Source: Burkholderia sp. OK233 (lineage in GTDB: Bacteria > Pseudomonadota > Gammaproteobacteria > Burkholderiales > Burkholderiaceae). From it: DNA of 64,000 bases. The stretch is from positions 2,356,001 through 2,420,000 of the forward strand of contig NZ_OCSR01000002.1 of assembly GCF_900230185.1 (NCBI RefSeq), given 5' to 3'. Made by a program: the position numbers and the translations under genes. Each line of letters begins with the position of its first letter. Within the stretch, counting starts at the first letter, position 1. Of the stretch, positions 45,858 through 53,520 are shown piece by piece. Below the pieces are notes generated by a model, which saw nothing but the letters and a program-made list of their open reading frames with translations, was not told the DNA's origin and did no database searches.

Positions 45858-47303
45858 GTGGTCACATCAGGCTATACCGATACCCGTCTTCTGATCAACG
45901 GCGAGTGGTGCGACGCCGCCAGCGGCAAAACCCTCGACGTCATCAATCCCGCCACTGGCAAGGCCATCGGTAAGGTGGCTCACGCCGGCATCGCCGATCT
46001 GGACCGGGCGCTGGCCGCCGCACAGCGCGGCTTCGAAGCCTGGCGCAAGATTCCGGCCAACGAACGCGCCACCACCATGCGCAAGGCCGCCGCGCTGGTG
46101 CGCGAACGTGCTTCCGACATCGCCCGCCTGATGACCCAGGAACAGGGCAAGCCGTTTGCCGAGGCGCGCGTCGAAGTGCTGTCCGCGGCAGACATCATCG
46201 AATGGTTCGCCGACGAAGGCCGCCGCGTCTACGGCCGGGTTGTGCCGCCGCGCAATCTGGCGGTGCAGCAAACCGTGCTCAAGGAGCCGATCGGCCCGGT
46301 GGCGGCCTTCACGCCGTGGAATTTCCCGGTCAATCAGGTCGTGCGCAAGCTGAGCGCGGCGCTCGCGTGCGGCTGCTCGTTCCTCGTCAAGGCGCCGGAA
46401 GAAACCCCGGCGTCGCCGGCGGCGCTGCTGCAGGCGTTCGTTGAAGCCGGCGTGCCGCCCGGTACGGTCGGCCTCGTGTTCGGCGATCCGGCGGAGATTT
46501 CCAGCTACCTGATTGCGCATCCGGTGATCCGCAAGGTCACATTCACCGGCTCGACGCCGGTCGGCAAGCAGCTGGCCGCGCTGGCCGGCACGCACATGAA
46601 GCGTGCGACGATGGAGCTGGGCGGGCATGCGCCTGTCATCGTGGCCGAAGACGCCGACGTGGCGCTGGCCATCAAGGCCGCGGGCGCCGCAAAGTTCCGC
46701 AATGCCGGCCAGGTCTGCATCTCGCCGACGCGCTTTCTGGTGCACAACAGCATCCGCGAAGAATTCGCCGCGGCGCTCGTCAAGCATGCTGAAGGCCTCA
46801 AGCTCGGCGACGGTCTGGCGGAAGGCACGACCATCGGACCGCTCGCCAATGCGCGCCGTCTCACCGCGATGAGCAAGGTGCTCGACGACGCGCGCAAGAC
46901 CGGCGCGAAGGTCGAGACGGGCGGCGAACGCGTGGGCTCGCAGGGTAACTTCTTCGCGCCGACCGTGCTGACCAACGTGTCGCTCGACTCGGACGTGTTC
47001 AACAACGAGCCGTTCGGCCCGATCGCCGCGATCCGCGGTTTCGACACGCTCGAAGAAGCGATCGCCGAGGCGAACCGTCTGCCGTTTGGCCTCGCCGGTT
47101 ATGCGTTCACGAAGTCGTTCCGCAACGTGCATCTGCTGTCGCAACAGATGGAAGTCGGCATGCTGTGGATCAACCAGCCTGCCGCGCCCTGGCCGGAAAT
47201 GCCGTTTGGCGGCGTGAAGGATTCGGGCTATGGGTCGGAAGGTGGTCCGGAAGCCATGGAAGGCTATCTGGTCACCAAGGCCGTTTCGGTGATGGCTGTG
47301 TAG
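45858..47303 (+). CDS. NAD(P)-dependent succinate-semialdehyde dehydrogenase-like aldehyde dehydrogenase
   Basis: 481 residues. Catalytic Glu253 in MELGGHAPVIV and Cys287 in RNAGQVCISP; NAD-binding FTGSTPVGKQL. The overall pattern (APEETPASPAALLQAF) fits the SSADH/GabD class, although aldehyde specificity cannot be read directly. GTG start at 45858 after AGGAA. It is 24 bases beyond the LysR gene and probably finishes the pathway by oxidising a semialdehyde product to an acid. Confidence 0.9.
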   Translation: MVTSGYTDTRLLINGEWCDAASGKTLDVINPATGKAIGKVAHAGIADLDRALAAAQRGFEAWRKIPANERATTMRKAAALVRERASDIARLMTQEQGKPFAEARVEVLSAADIIEWFADEGRRVYGRVVPPRNLAVQQTVLKEPIGPVAAFTPWNFPVNQVVRKLSAALACGCSFLVKAPEETPASPAALLQAFVEAGVPPGTVGLVFGDPAEISSYLIAHPVIRKVTFTGSTPVGKQLAALAGTHMKRATMELGGHAPVIVAEDADVALAIKAAGAAKFRNAGQVCISPTRFLVHNSIREEFAAALVKHAEGLKLGDGLAEGTTIGPLANARRLTAMSKVLDDARKTGAKVETGGERVGSQGNFFAPTVLTNVSLDSDVFNNEPFGPIAAIRGFDTLEEAIAEANRLPFGLAGYAFTKSFRNVHLLSQQMEVGMLWINQPAAPWPEMPFGGVKDSGYGSEGGPEAMEGYLVTKAVSVMAV

Positions 47304-47416
47304 CATCGACTGGGCGTTTCTTTCACGTTCTTTGCGGCCCCGCTGTCGGCGATACCTGCGTGCTATGGTCTGTCCGGAATTGAGAAACAGGCATTCAAGA
47401 CTGACGGACGCGGGGA

Positions 47417-47638
47417 ATGGAACGGTTCTTTATGCGGCGCTCCAGCGCCGTGATTATGTTGCTATATCACCGCCGCGGCTGGCATGGAAAGATTGCGACC
47501 GCCGCGAGCGACAACGTCGAAAGGGAAATGCTCGAGATCGAATTGATAGACCGGTTGGTGCTCGACGTCCGCGCGGGCCGGATTCGTACATTCGAACTGA
47601 CCGATCCAAAAGCCGTTGAAGTGAACGTCATTGACTAA
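47417..47638 (+). CDS. Small hypothetical protein
   Basis: 73 residues, mixed charge, no family recognised: MERFFMRRSSAVIMLLYHRR at the start, then LEIELIDRLVLDVRAGRIRT. GGGGA abuts the ATG, leaving little spacing; an ATG at 47432 is an alternative. It lies between the aldehyde dehydrogenase and a hairpin shared with ompW. It is tentative. Confidence 0.35.
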   Translation: MERFFMRRSSAVIMLLYHRRGWHGKIATAASDNVEREMLEIELIDRLVLDVRAGRIRTFELTDPKAVEVNVID

Positions 47639-47670
47639 CGGCTGGTTGAAGGCACTTATCACGCTGGGTT

Positions 47671-47694
47671 CCGCATTGCATCGGAGCAATGCGG
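47671..47694. terminator. Hairpin between convergent genes
   Basis: CCGCATTGC-ATCGGA-GCAATGCGG, a 9-base-pair perfect stem just beyond the ompW stop on the minus strand and after 47638 on the plus strand. There is no T-run on either side. Confidence 0.5.
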
Positions 47695-47701
47695 AGCATG
47701 G

Positions 47702-48430
47702 TTAGAAACGATACCCGATGGAAACATAAGAAATGATCGGGTTAAGCTTGAGCTTCGTGCTACTGGTCACAGTTCCTACCTTGGACTGGGTAGTCAGCGT
47801 GGCACGCGTCGACAACTGCATATACGACAGCGAGACATCGACCGACCAGTGCTTGTCGATGTTATAGGCAAAGCCGGCATTGATGACCGGTGCAAACGAG
47901 CTGCTCAACTTCGCGGTTGTCGTCCCCTCCAGAGCGGTTCCATAGGTTTGCGAATACAGAAAACTGCCGCTCGATACCGCTGAACTCAATTTAACTCCGC
48001 TATACCAGACGTACGATCCGCCCGCGCCAACGTAAGGACGGAAGCGACTCTTTGCATCATTGAAGTAATACTTCAGGAGCAGCGTCGGGCTCCATTCGTA
48101 AGCGGAGCCGATCTGCCCAAGCGCGGCGAGCGACCCGGTGCCGGTTAAATGGAACTTCGGCGGTGCGCCGAGCACGGCGGTAGCGGCAATGTGATCGGTG
48201 AAGAAATAGGTGCCCGTCAGACCGAAGGTGTCCGAATCATCCACTGTCGCGCCCGTGCCGGTCTCGGTTACGCTCGTGCCGAGTGCGTTTACCGTCAGCG
48301 GTTTGCTCGAGTCCTGCGGCGCGAGATGAAACCAGCCGAAGCCTGCAACGAAATCGCCGGCGCTTTGCGCCTGGACGGCCGTACTCACTAACAATGCGGC
48401 AGCCACGCCGAATGCCTTTATCTGCTTCAT
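47702..48430 (-). CDS. ompW: OmpW-family outer-membrane protein
   Basis: 242 residues. Signal peptide ending TAVQAQS; the OmpW blocks include GFGWFHLAPQDSSKP after the mature start, LTGTYFFTDHIAATAVLGAPPKF (first part), PTLLLKYYFND and RPYVGAGGSYVWYS. The last strand ends SYVSIGYRF with the terminal Phe for outer-membrane insertion. It forms an eight-stranded barrel for small hydrophobic molecules. Monocistronic. Confidence 0.94.
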   Translation of the reverse strand: MKQIKAFGVAAALLVSTAVQAQSAGDFVAGFGWFHLAPQDSSKPLTVNALGTSVTETGTGATVDDSDTFGLTGTYFFTDHIAATAVLGAPPKFHLTGTGSLAALGQIGSAYEWSPTLLLKYYFNDAKSRFRPYVGAGGSYVWYSGVKLSSAVSSGSFLYSQTYGTALEGTTTAKLSSSFAPVINAGFAYNIDKHWSVDVSLSYMQLSTRATLTTQSKVGTVTSSTKLKLNPIISYVSIGYRF

Positions 48431-48970
48431 CTTATCTCCTCTGTCTTTGCTGTTTTTGCTGATAGGCTGCGATGATTCTATGCGTACGTCCGTGCTATTT
48501 GCGATCTGTTCTGTCGAATGTGACCTCTGAAATTTGGTAAGGATTGAGCGCGTAGTCGATTCAGATATTGAATACGTGTGGCTACGTTCAGCGGGAGTAA
48601 GAAAGCCAAAAGCCCGCTGGTTAGAGCGGGCCTCTGGTTGCCTTTTTGAAGAAATTCACTGTGCCTCGGCGCATTGAAAACAACGCGATGAGGTGGGGTT
48701 ATTTAACCGTAGGAGAAACGTTATACGCAAGGAGGATGGCGAAGATATCGATGTCGATTTGCTTCCCTTGCCTTACTGGCGAGACCAAACGCCGCGTCGC
48801 AACTGCCGGTCGCCTTGCCGACTATCAGCGCTATTGCAGCGAGGTGGCATCGAGTCGCAGGGTCTGCTCGAGCGCTGAGCGGAGGCGGTGCATTGGCCGC
48901 CTCCGGTTGTGCTTGTCCCGCGCGCTGCTCGGTCAGGTTGTTTGATGCGGCACGGATGTTCCCGTCGTCG
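48431..48970. other. Interval with a terminator and no convincing gene
   Basis: About 540 bases. It contains the terminator at 48612-48631. An open frame from GTG 48693 (VGLFNRRRNVIRKEDGEDID, 61 codons) looks somewhat protein-like, but no family is recognised. Nothing else stands out apart from the ompW promoter just upstream of 48430. Confidence 0.4.
48612..48631 (-). terminator. Intrinsic terminator for minus-strand transcription
   Basis: GCCCGCT-ctaacc-AGCGGGC on the minus strand, followed by TTTTGGCTTTCTT. It is well placed to stop transcripts of the 118-residue gene at 48971-49327. The plus strand also shows CTTTTT, ten bases further on, so it may work in both directions. Confidence 0.6.
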
Positions 48971-49327
48971 CTATTGTGATGCCTCTGCAAGAAGGCGCGC
49001 TGCACGGTTCGCGGTGATGCGGCTCTGCGGGATGCCCTTCGCATCGAGCGCGATCACCTGATACAGCTCACGGTCACACTCGAGCTCTCGCTGATATTGC
49101 TCTGCTGTGTCGACAAGCAATTCAAGCATGGTCTGCTGACGCCGTCTTTCGTCGCTCGTGATGGCAGGATTCCTACACATTGAGGACGCAAGGGTGATCA
49201 ATGTGTTGAGTTGGCTCAACTGCCGGTTGCATAGATCAAAGGTGGAGAGCGCAAGCTTTTCGTACTGGAGCGCGTCGACAGGCGGGCGTGAAGCGGGTTG
49301 AGATTGTTTTGTAGGTTTGCTGCTCAT
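48971..49327 (-). CDS. Hypothetical 118-residue protein
   Basis: ATG 49327 has a GGGAGG ribosome site eight bases upstream, the best evidence that this is a gene. The N-terminal 20 residues are Ser/Pro/Gln-rich; residues 25-100 are predicted helical with LSTFDLCNRQLSQLNTLITL and ERRRQQTMLELLVDTAEQ. The last segment RITANRAARLLAEASQ is basic. No family is recognised. The long untranslated leader (49328-49530) is rich in small hairpins, and an IS has inserted upstream of it. Confidence 0.6.
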   Translation of the reverse strand: MSSKPTKQSQPASRPPVDALQYEKLALSTFDLCNRQLSQLNTLITLASSMCRNPAITSDERRRQQTMLELLVDTAEQYQRELECDRELYQVIALDAKGIPQSRITANRAARLLAEASQ

Positions 49328-49500
49328 GGTGCGACCTCCCTGGTACTTCTTGGATCGCCCGACACTCACTCGCTTGGGTGGTGGGTGAGCGGGCACGAAG
49401 CGGGATTGGAAGACCGGCGCTAAACCAAACCGGCGAGCCTTGCGACTCCCCCACCACGGCCCGCCCATTGGAATATAGACGTGCAGAGGTAGACGCACGA

Positions 49501-49514
49501 CCCGCGTGAGCGGG
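49501..49514. promoter_or_regulatory. Hairpin in the leader of the 118-residue gene
   Basis: CCCGC-GTGA-GCGGG, part of a 200-base leader with several short complementary pieces, for example GTGC/GCAC around 49480-49500. A structured RNA is suspected. Confidence 0.4.
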
Positions 49515-49612
49515 TGTGCGGATTTAGCTAGGGCCTGTTGACAATCATCGCCGAGGGGGCTGTTAACTTGTGAGGAAAGCTGTTTACATCCTGTCTTTTG
49601 CGGAAAAACAGG

Positions 49613-50364
49613 ATGCCAAGACTGATGCTCAGCGATGACCAATACGAGCGGATCGCCCCCTTGCTGCCGGGCAAGTCCACCGACCCGGGTCGGACCGCAG
49701 CAGACAATCGGCTGTTTGTTGAGGCCGTGCTATGGATCGCGCGCACTGGCAGCCCATGGCGCGATTTGCCGCCTGATTTTGGAACGTGGAATAGCGTGTA
49801 CCAACGCTTTGCCAGATGGTCGCGGGCGCAAATATGGCATACGGTACTCGCCGAGCTTGCGGGCGACGCGGATCTTGAGGAAGTCTTCATTGACAGTACG
49901 ATTGTGCGTGCCCACCAGCATGCCGCCGGCGCGGCGAAAAAAAAGGCGAACAGGCAATCGGGCGCTCGCGTGGCGGATTGAGCACCAAGATTCACGCTCT
50001 GGTCGACGGCTTGGGGATGCTCGCTCGCTTTCATCTGACGGGCGGACAGGCTGGAGACAGTCCGGAGGCCCTGCCTTTGCTGGGCGAGTTGAAACCCGTC
50101 AGTCTGGCTGCCGACAAAGCCTACGATTCGAACGCGATCCTGCAGCATCTGGAATCGGCGGACATTCAAGCTGTCATCCCCAGTCGCGCCAATCGTGTTG
50201 AGCAACGTCCTTTGGATGAACATCTGTATGCCTCTCGAAATCTGGTCGAACGGTTCTTCTGTCGCATCAAACAATTCCGTCGCGTGGCTACCCGCTACGA
50301 CAAGCTCTCCGAACGATTCTCATCATTCGTTGCGCTCTCCGCTGCTTTCATCTGGACCTGCTGA
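49613..50364 (+). CDS. IS5-family transposase made by -1 programmed frameshift
   Basis: orfA runs from ATG 49613 to 49981 (DUF4096-type, YERIAPLLPGK; first Asp in VFIDSTIVRAHQHA). orfB follows in the -1 frame to 50364 (second Asp in LAADKAYDSNAI, Glu in NLVERFFCRIKQFRR). They overlap at 49937-49945, eight A then G, containing the slippery heptamer A-AAA-AAG. Slipping back one base gives KKKGEQAIGRSRGGLSTKIH, which restores the family consensus exactly. The element should therefore still make a full transposase. No unfused stop interrupts the frame. Confidence 0.9.
49937..49945 (+). promoter_or_regulatory. Programmed -1 ribosomal frameshift site
   Basis: A8G run holding the A-AAA-AAG slippery heptamer at the orfA/orfB junction of the IS. 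The -1 product matches the transposase consensus; the 0-frame product ends 36 bases later. Confidence 0.85.
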
Positions 50365-50380
50365 TTGTCAACAGGCCCTA

Positions 50381-51016
50381 GCAGGCTTCCAAACCTGACC
50401 GCCGGGTGTTTCCCGATGGCTTGATGATTATAAATCAAGGCGGCGGCGTAGCGTTCAACCAGGCAGGCTAAGTGTTTGCGTTTGGCCGATCGGATAAGGC
50501 TTCGGCAGAGGTTGGCGTGTTGCCGCGAATTCGGAGGCCGCAGAGGGCACGCGGCTAGTCGTCTCAACGTCGACAGTCAGCGCGAAGGCGTAGCGGTTTT
50601 CGTCAGTGCCCGGACTTAGCAGTCGATGGAAGTTCATCGGCCGAAGCGGTCGCTCGCGACTCATCGTTTCCCGCGCGCAGCAAATGGCCGCTTCCATGGT
50701 AGGTCTAACACCGTGGTCGACCCAACTTAGCCGTTGACCGATTGCGGTCGAGGGACGCGTCCAAGCTCGGAAAGAGGCATTGGTTTTAGAGACGGACCAA
50801 CCCACTTTAAATCTGACGGCCAGTTCGCGAAGTCCCTGCCCGACCGCGCCATATCGCCCGGCGTTACCTTTGGTCGCCCATCCGACCTTTGCTTTCAGGC
50901 GTGGAGCGATTCCCTACGCCGTATCCGTCGGCAACCGATTCGATAGTTTTTCCAACCCGAGCGGCTATGTCTCGTAGTTCAAATCGCATGTGCCACGGCC
51001 ACCAAACTAGATCGAA
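50381..51016. other. Gene-poor interval beyond the IS
   Basis: About 640 bases. One open frame on the minus strand (50455-50805, 116 codons, GTG start) has no ribosome site or family motif and is probably spurious or decayed. No repeats or RNA genes were recognised. Confidence 0.4.
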
Positions 51017-51184
51017 TTATTCTCGGGGTCGTCGCTCCCCAGCTTCCCGATTCTCAGCCACGGCTCGGCGAACGGCTTCCAAAAGGTCGGGGCGCGCCTC
51101 GGGGTCGGGGACTTCGATCAGCTTGCGCGGAGCCTTGGCGTGGGGCTTCAGCGTCACACCGTCAAGTTTTTGCGGCGCAGTCAT
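51017..51184 (-). CDS. Small protein (55 residues), second gene of a LexA-box operon
   Basis: A 56-codon frame with GGAG eight bases before ATG 51184. The product opens MTAPQKLDGVTLKPHAKAPR, continues with LIEVPDPEARPDLLEAVRRA and ends basic. No family is recognised. It follows the 60-residue gene by 69 bases on the same strand and shares its LexA-flanked promoter. Codon use and the ribosome site support a real gene, despite its size. Confidence 0.6.
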   Translation of the reverse strand: MTAPQKLDGVTLKPHAKAPRKLIEVPDPEARPDLLEAVRRAVAENREAGERRPRE

Positions 51185-51253
51185 AGTTCGTCTCCGGCTT
51201 CGATCACAGCTAATTCGGACGGCAGGCTCGGTCTTGCTTCTGATTTCCGAAAA

Positions 51254-51436
51254 TCAGGCTTTCGGAACTTTACTGAGTTGGGAACTATGGACTCCGTGCG
51301 TCGTACGTCTCCAGGCTTCGTCGGCGCGTTGCTGGGCCGATTTCACGGTATATGCGACCCCTTGCTTGCCCTTCGGACCTGGCGAAAACGCCGAAGTCAG
51401 ACCGGAAAATGTCCGGCGGACGGTCTTGGTGACCAT
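51254..51436 (-). CDS. Small basic protein (60 residues) behind a LexA-box promoter
   Basis: ATG 51436 has GGAG seven bases upstream. The product is strongly basic with a Lys/Arg-rich centre (FSPGPKGKQGVAYTVKSAQQ, RADEAWRRTTHGV). No family is recognised. A good -10 (TATAAT on the minus strand, 51461-51466) lies about 18 bases from the predicted start of transcription, with a TTGTAC -35 at 51482-51487 and the LexA box just beyond. Confidence 0.6.
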   Translation of the reverse strand: MVTKTVRRTFSGLTSAFSPGPKGKQGVAYTVKSAQQRADEAWRRTTHGVHSSQLSKVPKA

Positions 51437-51460
51437 GGCGCGCTCCGCGTTTGTGTCGGA

Positions 51461-51487
51461 ATTATAAGTCTAGGTCTTTACGTACAA
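51461..51487 (-). promoter_or_regulatory. Sigma-70-type promoter for the minus-strand small genes
   Basis: TTGTAC (51482-51487) and TATAAT (51461-51466) on the minus strand with a 15-base spacer, one shorter than ideal. It reads towards ATG 51436. Confidence 0.6.
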
Positions 51488-51494
51488 TCTCCGA

Positions 51495-51514
51495 TACTGT
51501 ACGTTTACACAGTA
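51495..51514. promoter_or_regulatory. LexA (SOS) box between divergent small-gene operons
   Basis: TACTGTACGTTTACACAGTA: the outer six bases on each side match the LexA consensus TACTGT-N8-ACAGTA perfectly, with the CTG-N10-CAG core. It lies eight bases upstream of the minus-strand -35 and 17 bases upstream of ATG 51531 on the plus strand. LexA repression of both sides, relieved by DNA damage, is the straightforward reading. Confidence 0.8.
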
Positions 51515-51530
51515 CTTTGGCGAGTCCACT

Positions 51531-51629
51531 ATGGACGCGAGAGGAGGCCTCAAGCGAAACCGTGCCCGTACGATCACGTTGCGCCAAGGGAGTCCGCGTC
51601 AATCCACTACGCCCTTAAGAGAGTGCTAA
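51531..51629 (+). CDS. Very small basic protein (32 residues) next to the LexA box
   Basis: ATG 51531 to TAA 51629, product MDARGGLKRNRARTITLRQG plus 12 more residues, strongly basic. No clear ribosome site. Its stop overlaps the next start as TAATG, which suggests translational coupling and supports the frame. No family is recognised. Tentative. Confidence 0.4.
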   Translation: MDARGGLKRNRARTITLRQGSPRQSTTPLREC

Positions 51630-51754
51630 TGGGAATCAGGGAAGCTCGCCGGATTATCCGCGGCCTTCGGCATCAGCAACGAGATCCAGGCACACTGGAG
51701 TCGGTGGAGCATGTCCAGTACGAACAGGATGCGTTCGTCCGTCGGGAGGATTGA
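51629..51754 (+). CDS. Very small protein (41 residues), middle gene of the plus-strand set
   Basis: ATG 51629 overlaps the preceding stop. Product MGIREARRIIRGLRHQQRDP then GTLESVEHVQYEQDAFVRRE: basic first half, acidic second half. The stop lies one base before the next ATG. No family is recognised. Confidence 0.45.
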   Translation: MGIREARRIIRGLRHQQRDPGTLESVEHVQYEQDAFVRRED

Positions 51755-51755
51755 A

Positions 51756-51974
51756 ATGACCGATGAGCTGCGACGGCAATTCCGCGAAGTTGAGCAAGCC
51801 CTGGCGGCGCTTGAAGGCGTGATTGCGGTGCGAAGGGAGTACATTTCGCTGCTTCAGCGTTTGGGATCTCGCGACAAGGAGTTAGCGTCCCTCGACGCGC
51901 TTATGACCGCCTGGTCACATCTGCAGTCGCAGCGAGACTGCCTTGCCGCCGCTATCGCCAGCGGAGCCCGGTGA
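51756..51974 (+). CDS. Small coiled-coil protein (72 residues)
   Basis: ATG 51756 has a very good GGGAGGA ribosome site five bases before it. The product is almost wholly helical: ELRRQFREVEQALAALEGVI, then REYISLLQRLGSRDKELASL, with heptad spacing of Leu and Val. It is the last of three tiny genes reading away from the LexA box. No family is recognised. Confidence 0.6.
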   Translation: MTDELRRQFREVEQALAALEGVIAVRREYISLLQRLGSRDKELASLDALMTAWSHLQSQRDCLAAAIASGAR

Positions 51975-52221
51975 CTAGCGTCGGGGAATGTCCAGGTCGC
52001 ATGCCGGTCAATATCGATTGCAGTTGGGCGCAAGGTGATGGCATACGCGCCCTTGGGGCGCTGGACCGTCGAGACATGCGGATCAGTGGCCTTGCACGGT
52101 GCTGAAGGAGCAAACGGATCCCACGAGTGTCAGCATGACGCGCTCGGCGGCAAAATCAACGCACCCCGGCATACCTGGTAGTGCCACTTAATCGACAACA
52201 TCCATCGTCCTGACAGGCGAT

Positions 52222-52443
52222 CTACCGACGTTTGTGACGGAGTTCGCGCCCCGCGTAGACGGCAGAAAACAGGCCGACGATGACGGCCGCTACGGCCAAC
52301 GATTCATCTTGTCGTCCGGAGGGGGCCGACGACGTCGCATAGAACCAGAGGCCCATTCCGATTGCCGTCATGAACATGCCAAAGACAAGCCCCCACACCG
52401 GCCCCGCCGTATCGGGGCTTCCTAATCTGTGAGACATTTTCAT
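52222..52443 (-). CDS. Small two-helix membrane protein
   Basis: 73 residues from ATG 52443, with GGGGAG seven bases upstream. Two membrane segments: VWGLVFGMFMTAIGMGLWFY and LAVAAVIVGLFSAVYAG, joined by a polar loop; a basic tail (RELRHKRR) suggests a cytoplasmic C-terminus. No family is recognised. Confidence 0.6.
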   Translation of the reverse strand: MKMSHRLGSPDTAGPVWGLVFGMFMTAIGMGLWFYATSSAPSGRQDESLAVAAVIVGLFSAVYAGRELRHKRR

Positions 52444-52606
52444 CGCTATACTCCCCGTCCCGTACCGACATTTCCTGATTGCCGCAGCCTGCGAGTTCCG
52501 CATTGGCACGATCTTACGGTAGCGTACGCGGCCAAAAAGACGTCATCAACAAGCTAAATTATCATCAAGGTTATTTAGAGTCTTGCGATCAAACGGACAG
52601 ACATCC

Positions 52607-53029
52607 ATGAAAGAGAGGGCAACAGTTTTGTGTGTCCGAGACAACCGTATCTTGCTGGTTGCCAGGCTGAGATCGCGATGGGCGCTTCCGGGCGGGCGAA
52701 TCCGTCGAGGGGAAGCGCCTCACGAAGCCGCACTGCGTGAACTGGAGGAGGAAACAACACTCACCCTGCGCGAACTGACTTACCTTTTTCAGTTCAGCGG
52801 ATTCAACACGCTGCACTATGTATTCTTCGCCGAGGTGGCGTATCAATCGATTGCGCATCCGAGCAACGAAATCACTAGATGCAAATGGTTCGCGCCCGTC
52901 AAGATCGGGACGCTTTCCACGAGTGTACCGACCCGGGGAATCGTTGAGCTTTTCTTCGGACACGTGGCCGCTGTTGAACACTTGGGTTTGCGGCGGATGT
53001 CGGAGCAAGTCGTAGATGTGGCGCCATGA
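52607..53029 (+). CDS. NUDIX hydrolase
   Basis: 140 residues. Nudix box GGRIRRGEAPHEAALRELEEET fits G-x5-E-x7-RE-x2-EE at positions ~35-56, except that Thr replaces the usual Gly after EE. The catalytic glutamates are present, so hydrolysis of a nucleoside diphosphate derivative is likely. The stop overlaps the next gene (ATGA). ATG 52607. Confidence 0.88.
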   Translation: MKERATVLCVRDNRILLVARLRSRWALPGGRIRRGEAPHEAALRELEEETTLTLRELTYLFQFSGFNTLHYVFFAEVAYQSIAHPSNEITRCKWFAPVKIGTLSTSVPTRGIVELFFGHVAAVEHLGLRRMSEQVVDVAP

Positions 53030-53289
53030 ACTGCACATATCAATATCAAGGATTCGACATCGAAGTGGCCGTTGAGGCAGACCTCAATTGGAGGGGCGGG
53101 CGCACCGCTACGGGAGAAGTTGGATATGTAGCGGTGGTGAGGATCTGCAAGGCTGGTGCCGCAGTAGCCGTTTTCTCCCCCCTGCGTTTTGGCGAATCAC
53201 AAGGTAAGCCATTTCTCAGTGAGGCAGATGCGCTCATGGGCGGTTATAGCGCGGGGCGGCGGATCGTCGATGATCTGTTCCATTCATAG
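53026..53289 (+). CDS. Hypothetical 87-residue protein coupled to the NUDIX gene
   Basis: Starts within the NUDIX stop (ATGA), so it is translated from the same message. The product has an alternating beta pattern (YQYQGFDIEVAVEADLNW, VGYVAVVRICKAGAAVAVF) and a helical end (ADALMGGYSAGRRIVDDLFH). It resembles small stress-type or DUF6566-like proteins in layout, but no family can be named safely. Cytoplasmic. Confidence 0.65.
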   Translation: MNCTYQYQGFDIEVAVEADLNWRGGRTATGEVGYVAVVRICKAGAAVAVFSPLRFGESQGKPFLSEADALMGGYSAGRRIVDDLFHS

Positions 53290-53520
53290 TCAGCCGATCA
53301 GCGGACAAAACGAATCGGAGCCTCGGGTGTTTGAATCAATTGTTTGTTCAACGACGAATGACTGAAGTGAGCCTATGACCTGCCGTTTTGCTACGCCTCG
53401 CGACTGTCGGTTCATGGCCGAGCCCAGTCCGATGGCGTCGCGCGCTGCTTCAAGCGCCTTCCTCGGACTCCACTGCTGTGACGGCTGGTTTAGGGAATAC
53501 ATGAGAGCATCTCTCATGTC

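Larger units (their letters stand above)
49531..50378 (+). mobile_element. IS5-family insertion sequence (IS427-type, two overlapping frames)
   Basis: 848-base element with perfect 17-base terminal inverted repeats: GGGCCTGTTGACAATCA at 49531-49547 and its complement at 50362-50378. It is flanked by TA (49529-49530 and 50379-50380), the target duplication of the group. Both transposase frames are intact. It lies upstream of the 118-residue gene and separates that gene's leader from the DNA beyond. Confidence 0.9.

Noticed and set aside
45867..47306. A 479-codon open frame antisense to the aldehyde dehydrogenase gene
   Set aside because: High-GC codon bias produces long antisense frames; the plus strand has a complete aldehyde dehydrogenase with catalytic residues, and the antisense product has no family pattern.
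48612..48631. tRNA-like D-arm (GCTGGTTAGAGC)
   Set aside because: No acceptor stem, anticodon arm or T-arm at the required distances; the hairpin followed by T-rich sequence on the minus strand fits a terminator.
50455..50805. 116-codon minus-strand frame
   Set aside because: Only a GTG start, no ribosome site, no family motif, low-complexity Ser/Arg/Pro composition.
51140..51754. A 204-codon plus-strand open frame spanning the LexA box
   Set aside because: It runs through the promoter and operator and opposite two small genes with good ribosome sites; only its last 41 codons are supported as a separate gene.
53290..53517. 75-codon minus-strand frame downstream of the small gene coupled to NUDIX
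   Set aside because: No ribosome site or recognisable motif; it lies between two convergent genes and may be chance.
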